A DNA stretch of 64,000 nt, from the NCBI GenBank assembly GCA_963976625.1, contig CAXBLA010000010.1, positions 1 to 64,000 of the forward strand, written 5' to 3'. The notes under the pieces were generated by a model. That model was not told the origin of the DNA, searched no databases, and saw nothing but the letters and a program-made list of their open reading frames with translations. Every line of letters starts with the position of its first letter. Within the stretch, counting starts at the first letter, position 1. The DNA is from UBA1924 sp963976625. GTDB taxonomy: Bacteria; Planctomycetota; Phycisphaerae; Phycisphaerales; UBA1924. This document shows positions 1 to 9,183 of the stretch, one piece after another. Made by a program: the position numbers and the translations under genes.

Positions 1-618
1 CTCCGAATCCATGAAGTTGTCGCGCTCCATGGCCTTCTCGATGGTGTCCATGTCGAGGGGGATGTCCTCGACGATTTCGGTGACGAGGTCGCCGCGTTGT
101 TCGTAGCCGCGGTTGATCAGGCTGGCGACGGCGGCCCGTGGCACAAGCACGACGGTGATCGGCGCGTCGAGCGTGTCTTCGAGCATGCTCAGGATGCTCG
201 GCTGGAGCGGTCGGCTCGTGGCGATGACATACGCGCCGTCGCTGTGCTCGTAGCAGGCGATGCTTGAGGCTCGGGCGTCTTCTTGGGCGACGAGCTCGTA
301 GAAGCGCGAGGAGGATTCCTTGAGCTTGGGCTCGGCCAAGAACTCCAGCCCGGTGCGCTGGGCGAGGAGCTTGAGCGCGTTGGACTCATCGAGGGCCAGC
401 GTCTGGAGCATCACATCCCAGGGTTCGTCCTGGGAGCCCTCGATGGCGGCAAAGGCGCGGAGCTGATCGCCCGAGAGCTTGAGCTCGCCAAAGGCGCGGG
501 CGGCGTCGTTCCAGCGATCGACGACGACCATCGCGGCGTTGGGATCGCGCGACTCGTCCTGGTTCTTGCCCCGCTTGCGATCGGGGTTGCGTTTGATGAT
601 GCCGTTGACCTTGCCCAT
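1..618 (-). CDS. gspE: Type II secretion ATPase GspE/PilB, N-terminal part (runs off left edge)
   Basis: The frame is open from an ATG at 618 to the window edge (206 codons), so only the start of the protein is visible. After a basic, low-complexity start (residues 1-25), residues 50-185 resemble the MshEN/GspE N-terminal domain: a helix 'LALDESNALKLLAQRTG', a segment in which 'YVIATSRPLQPSIL' takes the place of the usual 'VAMADP' strand, and 'APITVVLVPRAAVASLINRGYEQ' at the end. In the family this domain links the cytoplasmic hexameric ATPase to the inner-membrane platform of the secretion or pilus machine. The ATPase core with Walker motifs would lie beyond position 1. The start is only 3 nt after the gspD stop, so gspD-gspE form an operon. 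A PilB/PulE-type pilus ATPase cannot be excluded, but the adjacent secretin favours T2SS. Confidence 0.8.
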   Translation of the reverse strand, partial: MGKVNGIIKRNPDRKRGKNQDESRDPNAAMVVVDRWNDAARAFGELKLSGDQLRAFAAIEGSQDEPWDVMLQTLALDESNALKLLAQRTGLEFLAEPKLKESSSRFYELVAQEDARASSIACYEHSDGAYVIATSRPLQPSILSMLEDTLDAPITVVLVPRAAVASLINRGYEQRGDLVTEIVEDIPLDMDTIEKAMERDNFMDSE

Positions 619-621
619 GAC

Positions 622-3114
622 TTAGTCGCTGCCCTTCTCGTTTGCTTCGCTGAGTTCGATGTACGCCGAGTCGAGGGCAGGCGGGGCTGTGTTTGATGCG
701 CTCGGGCTTGGTGTCGGGGCCGGGAGAGTTCGCAGTGTCGCGGTTCTGTTCCGGTTGCTCGGTGCGTCGATGATGGCGGGTTCGAGTTCGGGGATGTCCT
801 CGTCGATTTCCATCTCGCGTTGCGGGCCGTCGGAGAAGAGCTTCAGGTCGTTAAAGTTCGGGTCGGTCATGATCCGCGGGGTGAGGAAGACATAGAGCTT
901 GGACTGGTTGTTGACCTTGTTGGTCCGCTTGAAGAGCTCGCCGACGAGGGGGATGTCGCCGAGCAGCGGGACCTTGACGACGGTGTCGCGGATGTCTTCG
1001 ACGGTGATGCCGCCGAGGACGATCGTTGCGTTGGCGGGGACGGTCGCCGAGCCGGTGAGTGTGTTGCGATCTCGCGGCGGGGGCGAGCCGTCGACGCCCG
1101 CGGCGGCGGTGAAGTTCGAGAGCTCGATGTTGTAGAGCAGACGGATGAATCCGCCTTCCGAGATCGAGGGCGTGACGGTCAGCGTCGTGCCCGCTTCTTC
1201 GTAGCCCGTAAAGCCAGAGATGTTGTTGCCACCATCGCTTTGGGAGATCTCACTGAACGGCTGCTCGGAGACGGAAACAATCGTGGATTCTTCGTTGTCG
1301 TTGACCAGCAGCTGGGGCGTCGAGAGGATGCGTGCCTGGGTGTTGGTCTGGGTGGCGTTGACGATCAGGGGGACATAGTCCGAGCGGATAACCGCGGCGG
1401 TGATGCCGCCGAGGCTGGTGGCGACTGATTTCGGGTCCGTAAATGACCCTGCTGCGGGGGTTGAGGAGAGCCCGAAGTTCGTGCCCATCGAGAACTCGCC
1501 GGCCATGACCTGGGTCTCGAAGGCGAGGGTGAAGTCTTCGTTGTCGCCGATCGAAACGATCACGGCCTGGATGTACACCTGCGAGCGCTGCTTGTCGAGA
1601 CGAGTGATGAGTGTGCCCAGGTCTTCTTGCTGATTGATCGGGGCCTTGATGATGACCTGGTTCGAGAACTCGTCGGCGATCACCGTAATCTCGTCGGGGT
1701 TGAACTGCCCGGCCCCTTCATCTCCGCCGATAGGGAAGCCGTTGAAGAAGGTACGGTTGTTGTTGCGGTTCGTGGCGCCTGGGAGCAGGGCGGAGTCGCC
1801 GGTCTGGGCTTCGCCGGTGATGATGCCGTTGAGCAGATCGGTGACGGTGAGGGCATCGGTGTGGTTGAGGACATACTCCCTGATGATGACGCGCTCGTCC
1901 TCGGTCTTGAGTTCGCTGAGCAGGTCATCGAGCTGTGCATGCTGATCGACGGTGGCGTAGTAGATGATGTTGCCGCGTTCTGGATCGACGACCATGACGG
2001 GCCCGCCTTGGCCGGTGCCGGTGTCCTGCTGGTTGAGCTGGTTCTGCTGCCCGAAGTTGTTGAAGGGGTTCTGGTTGGTGGTTTGAGTGGCTTCGATCTG
2101 GATGATCTCACCGAGCCCGCGGGTCTTGGCAATCTTGGCGATCTGCGCGGCGCTCGAGCCAGCGAAGTAGTTGCGTGGTTCAAGCGTGTTGGGGACATCG
2201 ATCACCGCGAGGACCTTGCGGACGCGGGTGATCTCGTTCTCGTTGCCCTTGAAGATCAACGCGTTGCCCTGCGGGTCGATGGTGAGGCGCTCGGAGAGGT
2301 TTGAGAGCGAGGAGCCCGTCGAGGGGATCGAACTGCCACTGGCTTGGAGGTTGATGTTGCGGGCGTTGGGGTTGCCCGCGGGGCTGCTCGCCCCCGATGA
2401 TGAGGACCCGCCGACGAGGGCGACGATGCGGTTGAGCGCGGTCGGCGCAGCGAGGTGATCGAGCTCGAAGCGGATGTACTGCTGGTCGGCGTCGATGCGG
2501 ATGAGTTCTTCGACCATCAGCTCGACGCGCCGGATATCGCGCGGCGGGGCGTTGACGATCAGGACCCCGAGCTCGTCGACGGCCTGGATGGCCGCGCCTT
2601 TGGTGGCGCCCGGGGTGCCGCCGGTGCCCAGCGTGGCGTTGAGCGAGGTCACAAGTAGCGAGGGCTTGATGCTCGGGGTTGGGATGATGCGGGTCGAGGC
2701 GCGATCGACGCCCATCGTGGGTTTGACATCGCCGATGGGCTGGACGATGTAGAACTGCAGGTCGGGCTCGTAGGAGATGGTGAAGTCGTATTGTTCGAGC
2801 ATCGCGTCGAGCAGGTCGATGAGCTTGCCCCTGGGGATTTGAACCGGTGCGTTGAAGACCACCTCGCCGGTCGGAGAGCCCTTGACGACGATGTTGACAT
2901 TGAGCGCCGTGCCGACGAAGTCGATCAGGGTGGTGAGCTCGATGGCGTCGGAGAACTGGCCGAAGGAGATTGTGGTGTCCTCAAAGGCGGTGGGTTCGAG
3001 TGTGCGTGTGTTCTGGGTGTTGCCCGTCTGGGCGATGGCCGAGAGGTTGGCGCAGGTCGCGAGCCCGACCGCGGCGAGGATGATTCGGCGTGTGTGGGTG
3101 TTGTGGGTGCTCAT
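622..3114 (-). CDS. gspD: Type II secretion system secretin GspD
   Basis: This 830-residue protein forms the outer-membrane channel of a type II secretion system. The start chosen (ATG 3114) gives a signal peptide: basic 'HTRR', a hydrophobic stretch, and probable cleavage after 'SAIA' near residue 28. The open frame continues upstream but that stretch has no secretory start. Residues about 45-130 look like the N0 domain ('FVGTALNVNIVVKG'), followed by several N1-N3 type repeats with long Ser/Gly/Asn-rich linkers. The C-terminal secretin domain carries 'STPQLLVNDNEES' and the classic 'VPLLGDIPLVGELFK' segment. A 100-residue Pro/Ser-rich tail follows. It is longer than the usual 650-700 residues because of the linkers. 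The ATPase gene follows 3 nt downstream. The upstream 270 nt to the divergent cobalamin-binding gene should hold its promoter. Confidence 0.93.
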   Translation of the reverse strand: MSTHNTHTRRIILAAVGLATCANLSAIAQTGNTQNTRTLEPTAFEDTTISFGQFSDAIELTTLIDFVGTALNVNIVVKGSPTGEVVFNAPVQIPRGKLIDLLDAMLEQYDFTISYEPDLQFYIVQPIGDVKPTMGVDRASTRIIPTPSIKPSLLVTSLNATLGTGGTPGATKGAAIQAVDELGVLIVNAPPRDIRRVELMVEELIRIDADQQYIRFELDHLAAPTALNRIVALVGGSSSSGASSPAGNPNARNINLQASGSSIPSTGSSLSNLSERLTIDPQGNALIFKGNENEITRVRKVLAVIDVPNTLEPRNYFAGSSAAQIAKIAKTRGLGEIIQIEATQTTNQNPFNNFGQQNQLNQQDTGTGQGGPVMVVDPERGNIIYYATVDQHAQLDDLLSELKTEDERVIIREYVLNHTDALTVTDLLNGIITGEAQTGDSALLPGATNRNNNRTFFNGFPIGGDEGAGQFNPDEITVIADEFSNQVIIKAPINQQEDLGTLITRLDKQRSQVYIQAVIVSIGDNEDFTLAFETQVMAGEFSMGTNFGLSSTPAAGSFTDPKSVATSLGGITAAVIRSDYVPLIVNATQTNTQARILSTPQLLVNDNEESTIVSVSEQPFSEISQSDGGNNISGFTGYEEAGTTLTVTPSISEGGFIRLLYNIELSNFTAAAGVDGSPPPRDRNTLTGSATVPANATIVLGGITVEDIRDTVVKVPLLGDIPLVGELFKRTNKVNNQSKLYVFLTPRIMTDPNFNDLKLFSDGPQREMEIDEDIPELEPAIIDAPSNRNRTATLRTLPAPTPSPSASNTAPPALDSAYIELSEANEKGSD

Positions 3115-3385
3115 CGTTCGTAATCCTCTCGTCGGCGGTGCTTCCAAAGGTTGGAAAAGTGCCGATCTGTCTTGCTTTTCCCAGCGTCGCCCTGGATGGT
3201 ATAGGGGCTGGTTTGTGGGCGGGCTTGGGTGGTGTCTGGTCTGTGCTTGGCGTGTACTTGTGGTCGGCTTGGTCTCAGCGTCCAACCCTCGGGGGTCGAT
3301 CGCGGATACCCATCGTGTGATCGACGGTATACAGTAGGCAATCGCCCGAAAAATGGGGCTTCTTCTCTTCAATCGGAGCATGTGG

Positions 3386-4393
3386 ATGCGCATCGTGAGT
3401 CTGATACCCTCTGGAACCGAAATCGTTGCTCTTTTGGGGGCGCGGGACTTGCTTGTCGGGCGATCCCACGAGTGCGATTTCCCGGCGTGGGTGACAGATG
3501 TCCCGGCGTTGACCGCCCAGCGGACACACTTTGACCCCGCATCGGGCCAAGGGGCCAAGGCGATCGACGAGCAGGTCAGCGAATCGATCAAGAGCGGCGA
3601 ATCGCTCTATCAGATTGATGAGCAAGGGCTTATCGATCTTGAGCCGGATCTGATCATCACCCAGGACCTGTGCTCCGTGTGCTCGATTGATCTCGACGCG
3701 GTGCGGAGTGTCGCCAGCCGAATGCCCAGCAAACCCAAAGTGCTGGCGCTCAACCCGGAGACGGTCGAGGATATCCTCGATGATGTCTACCGCGTGGGCG
3801 AGGCGATCGGGCTGGGCGAGCGGGCAATGCATGAAGCGGTCGGTCTCCGTCAACGGATGGATCGGGCAGAAGAACACATCAACCCGTACGACGACGGGCC
3901 GATCTGCGGCTTCATGGAATGGACCGACCCGATCTATGTCGCGGGGCACTGGACGGTCCAGCTGATCGGTCGGGCGGGGGCTCGCCATCCGCTCAATGAG
4001 CTGGTGGCCAGACCCGGGTCAGGGGCCGCGGTGGGCCCACAGCAGGCTCAACGCGTCGCCGGGCATTCGATTGCCGTGCCTGCGGATATCTTTTGTGCGA
4101 CGAATCCGGCCCATCTGGTCGTCGCGCCCTGCGGCTTGACGCTCAAGCAATCACTGGCCGAGACCAATCGGCTCTATCGCCAGGCGGATTGGTTCCGCAC
4201 CCTGCCCGCGGTGATCAATGGTCGCGTGGCGGTGGTGGATGGGAACCAGATGTTCAATCGGCCCGGGCCGCGGGTTGTTGATGCGCTCGAGTTTATGGTG
4301 GGCTGGCTCAACGGGGTTGAGCACCTGATCCCGGCGGACTTCCCGTGGGTGCGGTGGTCGCCGGAGATGGCCAACTTAACCAAGAACAGTTAG
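3386..4393 (+). CDS. BtuF-like cobalamin-binding periplasmic-binding-fold protein
   Basis: 335 residues starting 'MRIVSLIPSGTEI', the typical opening of the BtuF/cobalamin-binding branch of class III solute-binding proteins. The ATG at 3386 is preceded by GGAG (3375-3378), which decides it over upstream in-frame ATGs at 3353 and 3380. Other family marks are 'RSHECDFP', 'EPDLIITQDLCSVCSI' and 'VDGNQMFNRPGPRVVDALE'. There is no signal peptide or lipobox, as in many members annotated as cobalamin-binding proteins of planctomycetes and cyanobacteria, so it may act in the cytoplasm or be exported without a Sec signal. No BtuC/BtuD transporter genes are adjacent. It is divergent from gspD and its stop overlaps the stop of the next, convergent gene by 4 nt. 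The ligand is inferred from family resemblance only. Confidence 0.75.
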   Translation: MRIVSLIPSGTEIVALLGARDLLVGRSHECDFPAWVTDVPALTAQRTHFDPASGQGAKAIDEQVSESIKSGESLYQIDEQGLIDLEPDLIITQDLCSVCSIDLDAVRSVASRMPSKPKVLALNPETVEDILDDVYRVGEAIGLGERAMHEAVGLRQRMDRAEEHINPYDDGPICGFMEWTDPIYVAGHWTVQLIGRAGARHPLNELVARPGSGAAVGPQQAQRVAGHSIAVPADIFCATNPAHLVVAPCGLTLKQSLAETNRLYRQADWFRTLPAVINGRVAVVDGNQMFNRPGPRVVDALEFMVGWLNGVEHLIPADFPWVRWSPEMANLTKNS

Positions 4394-6060
4394 GCGCTGG
4401 CGGAGTCTTCGGACTGATGCTCGAAGACGGCCGAGGCACCCTCAAACGAGATCGCGTCGATCGGCAGGCTCGGGGGCAGGGGCTCGTACTTGCTTGGCGC
4501 GGGTGCCTGAGCTGTTGGTGCCTGAGTTGTTGCTTGGGCGGCGGGGGCCTTATGTGTCGGCGCGGGCTCGGCGGGCGCGGTTTGGGCTGCTGGTGTTGGA
4601 GCCGAGGCTGGTGCCTGTGCAGATGGGCGTTGGTCAGACTGGCTGACGGCTTCGGCCCGCTGGATCAGCACCCCGAGCCATTGCCCGGCCTGCTCGACAC
4701 GCGACGAAAGCTGGTTGATTGAGCCATCGAGCAGGGCCTGGAGCTTGCTCGATTCGTTGGTCATGCGGCTCGACACTTCGTTGGCGATCTGCGACGACGA
4801 CTGGATGGTCTGGCGGAGCGTCTGCTGCTCGGTTTGCAGGTGCGTGAGCTGGGTCGAGGCGAGTTCGAGCTTGTATTCGAGGTCCGGAGCGATCTGGGCG
4901 ACCTTGTCGGCGGCTTCGCTCATCGGGCCAACCAGCGAGTCCTTGCGGGTTTCGAGCACATCGAGTTCGGACGCCGCGTTAACCAGCCATTCGCTGAAGA
5001 CCGAGCGTGTTTCGTCGGCTTGTGATTGCAGCTCGTCGAGCTGCTTGTAGACCGCTTCGAGCGATGCGGTCTTGGCCTCGCCTTGCTTGGCGATCTCGTC
5101 GATGCGTGCGAGCAGTGACTCGTCGAACTTAGGATTCTGCGGGTCCATGCCCAGAGCCGCGATGACCTGCTGGGAGGCTTCGAGCATTGGGGCGATGGTG
5201 CCGGTCATCTCGCTCAGGCGTGAGTCTGTCAGACGCGAGGCTTCGTCGATCTTGGCCGCCAGGTTCGCGCCCGATTCGTGCGCCCGGCTGAGCACCTGAT
5301 CGAGCGATGAGTTGAGGTTTTTGGTGACCGAAGCCGTGCGATCGAGTATCTCGTCGAGGGTGGTGGTGGTTTCTTTGCGGGTGTTCTCGATGCGTGATTC
5401 GAGCTCGCCTAGCTGCCCTTCGACGCGTGTGCTCAGGGCGCTGAGCTCGCTGGCATGGGTCTCATTTTGGGCGATGGCTTGCTGTGCGCGTTGCTCGGCC
5501 GCGGCTGCTCGTTCGTCGGCGGCTTGCACCCGGGCGAGGGCGTCGGTGGCGATCTGTTCGATCTGGGCTTCGGCCTTGCCCATGCGTTCTTCGATCATCT
5601 GGTCGATCCGCTGGGCGAACTGCTGCGAGTCTGGGCGGATGGCCGAGAGCTGTTCGAGCAGCAGCTCGGTGCGCTCGGCGCGTTCGTCGATCATCTTGAT
5701 CATCCGCAGCCCGGACTGCATGCGTTTGTTGATGTTCTCGGAGCTCGCATCGCAGCGTTTGATCATCGCGTCCGCGTCGGCGGAGAAATCTTCGAGCGTC
5801 CGACCCTGTGCGGTTGTCTGCGCGATGATGGACTTGAGGACTTCGGAATAGCGAGAAAAGGCACCGGCATCGAGCACGCGTGGCGAGAGGAACATTTCGT
5901 CGCTGGATACGCCTTCACTGATGGAACGGGGTTCGACGATGGAGGCTTGTTGTTGAGCGGGTTGCTGATTCGGCGTTAGGCTCAGGGTCGGTCGCCCGGT
6001 GAGCTGGGACGAGCCGGTGGTCAGGGACCCATCGGAGGTGGTTGGGTTGGAGGTGCTCAT
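4390..6060 (-). CDS. Long coiled-coil protein of unknown function
   Basis: 556 residues with no transmembrane segment or signal peptide. Residues 1-75 are low-complexity Ser/Thr/Gln-rich. Residues about 75-445 are almost continuous amphipathic helix rich in Ala, Glu, Gln and Arg, with stretches such as 'DERAAAAEQRAQQAIAQNET' that predict coiled coil. Residues about 455-520 are an Ala/Pro/Thr-rich linker, followed by a short hydrophobic-acidic tail 'LPIDAISFEGASAVFEHQ'. The layout resembles the signalling rods of chemotaxis receptors or apolipoprotein-like repeats without the membrane part. A structural, scaffold or polar-organising role is possible, but I do not recognise a family. Start ATG 6060 has AAGGA about 10 nt upstream. 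Its stop shares TTAG with the convergent cobalamin-binding gene. Confidence 0.75.
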   Translation of the reverse strand: MSTSNPTTSDGSLTTGSSQLTGRPTLSLTPNQQPAQQQASIVEPRSISEGVSSDEMFLSPRVLDAGAFSRYSEVLKSIIAQTTAQGRTLEDFSADADAMIKRCDASSENINKRMQSGLRMIKMIDERAERTELLLEQLSAIRPDSQQFAQRIDQMIEERMGKAEAQIEQIATDALARVQAADERAAAAEQRAQQAIAQNETHASELSALSTRVEGQLGELESRIENTRKETTTTLDEILDRTASVTKNLNSSLDQVLSRAHESGANLAAKIDEASRLTDSRLSEMTGTIAPMLEASQQVIAALGMDPQNPKFDESLLARIDEIAKQGEAKTASLEAVYKQLDELQSQADETRSVFSEWLVNAASELDVLETRKDSLVGPMSEAADKVAQIAPDLEYKLELASTQLTHLQTEQQTLRQTIQSSSQIANEVSSRMTNESSKLQALLDGSINQLSSRVEQAGQWLGVLIQRAEAVSQSDQRPSAQAPASAPTPAAQTAPAEPAPTHKAPAAQATTQAPTAQAPAPSKYEPLPPSLPIDAISFEGASAVFEHQSEDSASA

Positions 6061-6267
6061 CGATTGGTTCCTTAGGCGGCGCGGCGGTGGGTGGATGTCT
6101 TAGGGACTGGTCCGGCGGAAATGCTGGGCGGGAACAAAAACGGAAGGTCTCGATAACTTCGGCCGATTCGGGCGAGGGGCTCAAAAAACAGTGACGAAAA
6201 CTCATTCAAACTGCTTTGCCAGCACACACTTGGGCGAGTTTGAGCACCCGCTTGCGTACACTCAAGC

Positions 6268-7497
6268 GTGGCACAACGATCAGAACATACCGATTTAACC
6301 GATTCATCACGCGGCAAGCGTCTCCAGCGCGTCATGGCCGACGCCGGGGTGGGCTCGCGCCGAGCCTGCGAGGCCATGATCGAGCAGGGGCTCGTCGAGG
6401 TCAACTCCGTCCGCGTGACGGCTTTGCCCGCCTGGGTCGACCCCGAGGATGACCATATTGTGGTCGACGGGACCCCGATCTCCAAGGCGGATCGCAAGCT
6501 CTACATCATGCTCAACAAGCCCAGCAACACCCTCTCGACCAACAAGGACGAGCCGGGCTCCAACCGCCAGACGGTGACCGAGCTGGTCAATCACCCAGCC
6601 GCAGCGAGGCTTTTCCCGGTCGGGCGTTTGGACTACGACACCGTCGGCCTGATCCTGCTGACCAATGACGGCGATCTGGCCAATCGGCTCACCCACCCAC
6701 GCTATGGCGTGCCCAAGACCTACCGCGTCACCGTCAAAGGTGAGCTCGACGAGCAGGCGATCAAGGAGCTCGAGCAGGGGATCTATCTTGCCCAGCGCAA
6801 AGCCGGGCAGACCGACGGCGTCGCCAAGACCGCCCATGTCGAGATCGAACTCGTCGCCCGCGATCGCGATCGCACCGTGGTCTCGCTGACGCTCCGCGAA
6901 GGTCGCAACCGCCAGGTCCGGCGTATGCTCGCGGCGGTCGGGTATCCGGTCCGCAAGCTCGAACGCACCGGGATGGGCCCGGTCCGGCTCAAGGGGCTTT
7001 CGCGGGGGAGCTGGCGAGAGCTTACCCGAGAAGAAATCCGTGATCTGCGGAAGGCCGGGGCTCAGTCGATGAAGGCTGAACAGGGGGCCCAGCAGGGTGC
7101 CGGCGGGGCTGGTGGGGCCAATGGATCGGGCGGCGGCAAGTCATCTGGCGGGGTCCAGCGTTATCAAACGACGCCGGGTCAGGGCAATCAAGAGGGCGAA
7201 ACTGAGCGTCCTCGCCGGATTCGCAAGCGGAATCAGCCGAAGAAAGCTCCGTACATGAGCCCGACGGCTGGTCAGGATGTCAACATCCGAAATCGGTCGA
7301 TCAAAAACGCGATTAACCGCGCGGGCAACGAGCAGGGGTTTGTCAAAAAGCCGTTGCCGATCGTCGAGCCTGACGAAGCGGGTGCCGCAGGTGCCGCAGA
7401 TCCCAAGCCGCAGGGCAAGGGGCCATCGAAGCCGCAGGGCAAGCCCGGGAACAAGCCGGGCAAGAAGCCAGACAATCGCCCCAATAACAAACGCTGA
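6268..7497 (+). CDS. rRNA pseudouridine synthase, RluB/RsuA family, with basic tail
   Basis: 409 residues. An S4 RNA-binding domain spans about residues 18-68 ('RLQRVMADAGVGSRRACEAM'). The RsuA/RluB catalytic domain follows, with 'FPVGRLDYDTVGLILLTNDG' carrying the catalytic Asp122, 'THPRYGVPKTYRVTVKG' and 'LREGRNRQVRRMLAAVGYPV'. The enzyme converts uridine to pseudouridine in ribosomal RNA, most likely 23S rRNA as in RluB. Residues about 270-409 are an unusual disordered Gly/Gln/Pro/Lys-rich extension, probably extra RNA-binding surface. The start is GTG at 6268; the next ATG lies inside the S4 domain. No clear Shine-Dalgarno is seen. The next gene follows after 35 nt. Confidence 0.9.
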   Translation: MAQRSEHTDLTDSSRGKRLQRVMADAGVGSRRACEAMIEQGLVEVNSVRVTALPAWVDPEDDHIVVDGTPISKADRKLYIMLNKPSNTLSTNKDEPGSNRQTVTELVNHPAAARLFPVGRLDYDTVGLILLTNDGDLANRLTHPRYGVPKTYRVTVKGELDEQAIKELEQGIYLAQRKAGQTDGVAKTAHVEIELVARDRDRTVVSLTLREGRNRQVRRMLAAVGYPVRKLERTGMGPVRLKGLSRGSWRELTREEIRDLRKAGAQSMKAEQGAQQGAGGAGGANGSGGGKSSGGVQRYQTTPGQGNQEGETERPRRIRKRNQPKKAPYMSPTAGQDVNIRNRSIKNAINRAGNEQGFVKKPLPIVEPDEAGAAGAADPKPQGKGPSKPQGKPGNKPGKKPDNRPNNKR

Positions 7498-7532
7498 ATC
7501 CGCATTCCAGATCTGGCCTACTAACGAATCCC

Positions 7533-9083
7533 ATGAGCACACCCGAGCCCAACACGCCGACAACTGCTGAGCCAACGGATAAAACCGAAGAGGCTCGGCG
7601 GATCTGGGTCGTGACCAAGATGGGCGTGCTGGGGATTTACCGGAGTCAGATCCCGCGGATGGCCGCGGCTTTGGCGTACCGGACGATCTTCTCGATTATC
7701 CCTGTGATGGCGATCGGCCTGTTGATCTTCGGATCGGTGGTGTCCGACGAGCAGGTCGAATCGGGCGTGCGCCGCGTGCTGACCTTCGCGGGGATCTCGC
7801 AGATCTCGATGGTGGATGCTGAGGGGGTCGAGCCGGGCGAAGGGGTGCCCGGTGACGACAAGCCGGTGATCGAGACGGGCGACGAAGCTGGCGACGAGTT
7901 GGCCGACGAGGTGACCAACGAGGTTCAAGAAGCCGCACCAGAAATAGCAGAAGATATTGCACAAGAAGCGATAATCGAAGGCTCAAACGAGCAAGCGATC
8001 GTCGAGCCTATCCAGAGCCAGGAAGAGTTCTTCGCTGATGCGGATCTCGAGCAGATGATCACGGATTTGATCACCCGCGTGAACCAGTCGATCCGCGATG
8101 TGCCCACCGGATGGATCGCGCTGACCTCTGGCTTGGTCTTGTTTTATGCGGCCATGTCGATGCTCATCGAGATCGAGAAATCGTTTAACCAGCTCTGCGG
8201 CGCCCACGGCGGGCGGAGCTGGCTGCGTCGGTTGATGCTGTACTGGACAATCCTGACGGCGGGCTCGCTGATGCTCGCGGCGACCTTCCTGGCCGGCGAT
8301 GCGTTCACGAAGTTGGTGATCTCGGTGGCCGGCGAGGACTCGATGATCGGAGCGGTCATGGCGGGCTACGGCGTGTCGGTGCTGATCTCGACGGTGATGC
8401 TTCTGGGGGCGTATTTGATTATTCCGAACACCCGTGTGGCGTTCCGTCCGGCGCTGGCCGGGGCGTTTTTGGCGGCGGTGCTCTGGGAGCTGGGCAAGCT
8501 CGGGTTTACGACCTATCTGCGTCACAACACCCGGTACAGCGAGCTGTATGGCTCGATCGCGATCCTGCCGTTGTTTATGTTGTGGGTGTACCTGACCTGG
8601 CTGATTGTGCTGCTGGGGATGCAGGCGTCGTTCACGCTGGCGAATTTCTCGGAGCTCGTCGAGTCCAAGCTCCGCAAGCTCAACGGCTCGAACAGCGATG
8701 ATCCGGTGCTGATCGACCCGCTCGTGATGCTCAGCATCGCGCGGGCGGTGCAGGGCAGCTTTGTCGATGGGACCCCGTGCACGGCTGAGAGCGTGGCGAG
8801 CAAGGCCAGGCTCGACCAGCGCCAGGCGACCAAACTGCTCGATGCGCTGACCCGTGCGGGGCTGACCAATCGGGTGTATGAAGGCGAATCGCTCAGGGGC
8901 TGGACCCCGGCGCGACCGGCCGAACAGATCAAGCTCGATGAGATCCTCGAAGCGGCGTATGGGGTCGATGGGTTCCGCCAATCCGGGGCGGGCGAGCAAC
9001 TGCCCGTGTCGATCAGACAAGCAGCGATGGCCGCCTGTAAAGAGCTGACCCTGAAGGATTTGCAGGGCGAAAAGCCGGCGTAG
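7533..9083 (+). CDS. YihY/BrkB family inner-membrane protein with acidic insertion
   Basis: 516 residues. The N-terminal 'IPRMAAALAYRTIFSIIPVMAIGLLIFGSV' is the characteristic first part of the YihY/BrkB (formerly 'RNase BN') family. Further membrane helices follow at about residues 195-225, 235-265, 280-305 and 340-370, with the conserved 'YGSIAILPLFMLWVYLTWLIVLLG'. Residues about 68-180 form a large, very acidic insertion (Glu/Asp/Ala-rich, 'DEAGDELADEVTNEVQEAA') between helix 1 and helix 2, predicted to sit on one face of the membrane. The C-terminal 110 residues look like a winged-helix domain ('AESVASKARLDQRQATKLLDALTRAGL'), as in other YihY proteins. The molecular function of the family is unsettled. 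The gene starts 35 nt after the pseudouridine synthase. Confidence 0.88.
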   Translation: MSTPEPNTPTTAEPTDKTEEARRIWVVTKMGVLGIYRSQIPRMAAALAYRTIFSIIPVMAIGLLIFGSVVSDEQVESGVRRVLTFAGISQISMVDAEGVEPGEGVPGDDKPVIETGDEAGDELADEVTNEVQEAAPEIAEDIAQEAIIEGSNEQAIVEPIQSQEEFFADADLEQMITDLITRVNQSIRDVPTGWIALTSGLVLFYAAMSMLIEIEKSFNQLCGAHGGRSWLRRLMLYWTILTAGSLMLAATFLAGDAFTKLVISVAGEDSMIGAVMAGYGVSVLISTVMLLGAYLIIPNTRVAFRPALAGAFLAAVLWELGKLGFTTYLRHNTRYSELYGSIAILPLFMLWVYLTWLIVLLGMQASFTLANFSELVESKLRKLNGSNSDDPVLIDPLVMLSIARAVQGSFVDGTPCTAESVASKARLDQRQATKLLDALTRAGLTNRVYEGESLRGWTPARPAEQIKLDEILEAAYGVDGFRQSGAGEQLPVSIRQAAMAACKELTLKDLQGEKPA

Positions 9084-9183
9084 AAGACTCGGGTTTGCAG
9101 GCGAATGGCGACCCCTAGATCCGTTGTGTTTTCGGGTGCGAGTCGGGAGAAAATCGGCGATTGAGCCTATGCTTCCCGTCCAA

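Noticed and set aside
3115..3385. Possible cobalamin riboswitch upstream of the BtuF-like gene
   Set aside because: I looked for the AAGGGAA, GCCACTG and GACCTGCC elements on both strands and found none.
3115..3591. N-terminal extension of GspD by 159 codons
   Set aside because: It would remove the signal peptide from the N-terminus and overlaps the divergent gene start.
7983..9020. A 345-codon minus-strand frame within the YihY/BrkB gene
   Set aside because: It lacks a recognisable domain and the plus frame has clear membrane helices and family motifs.
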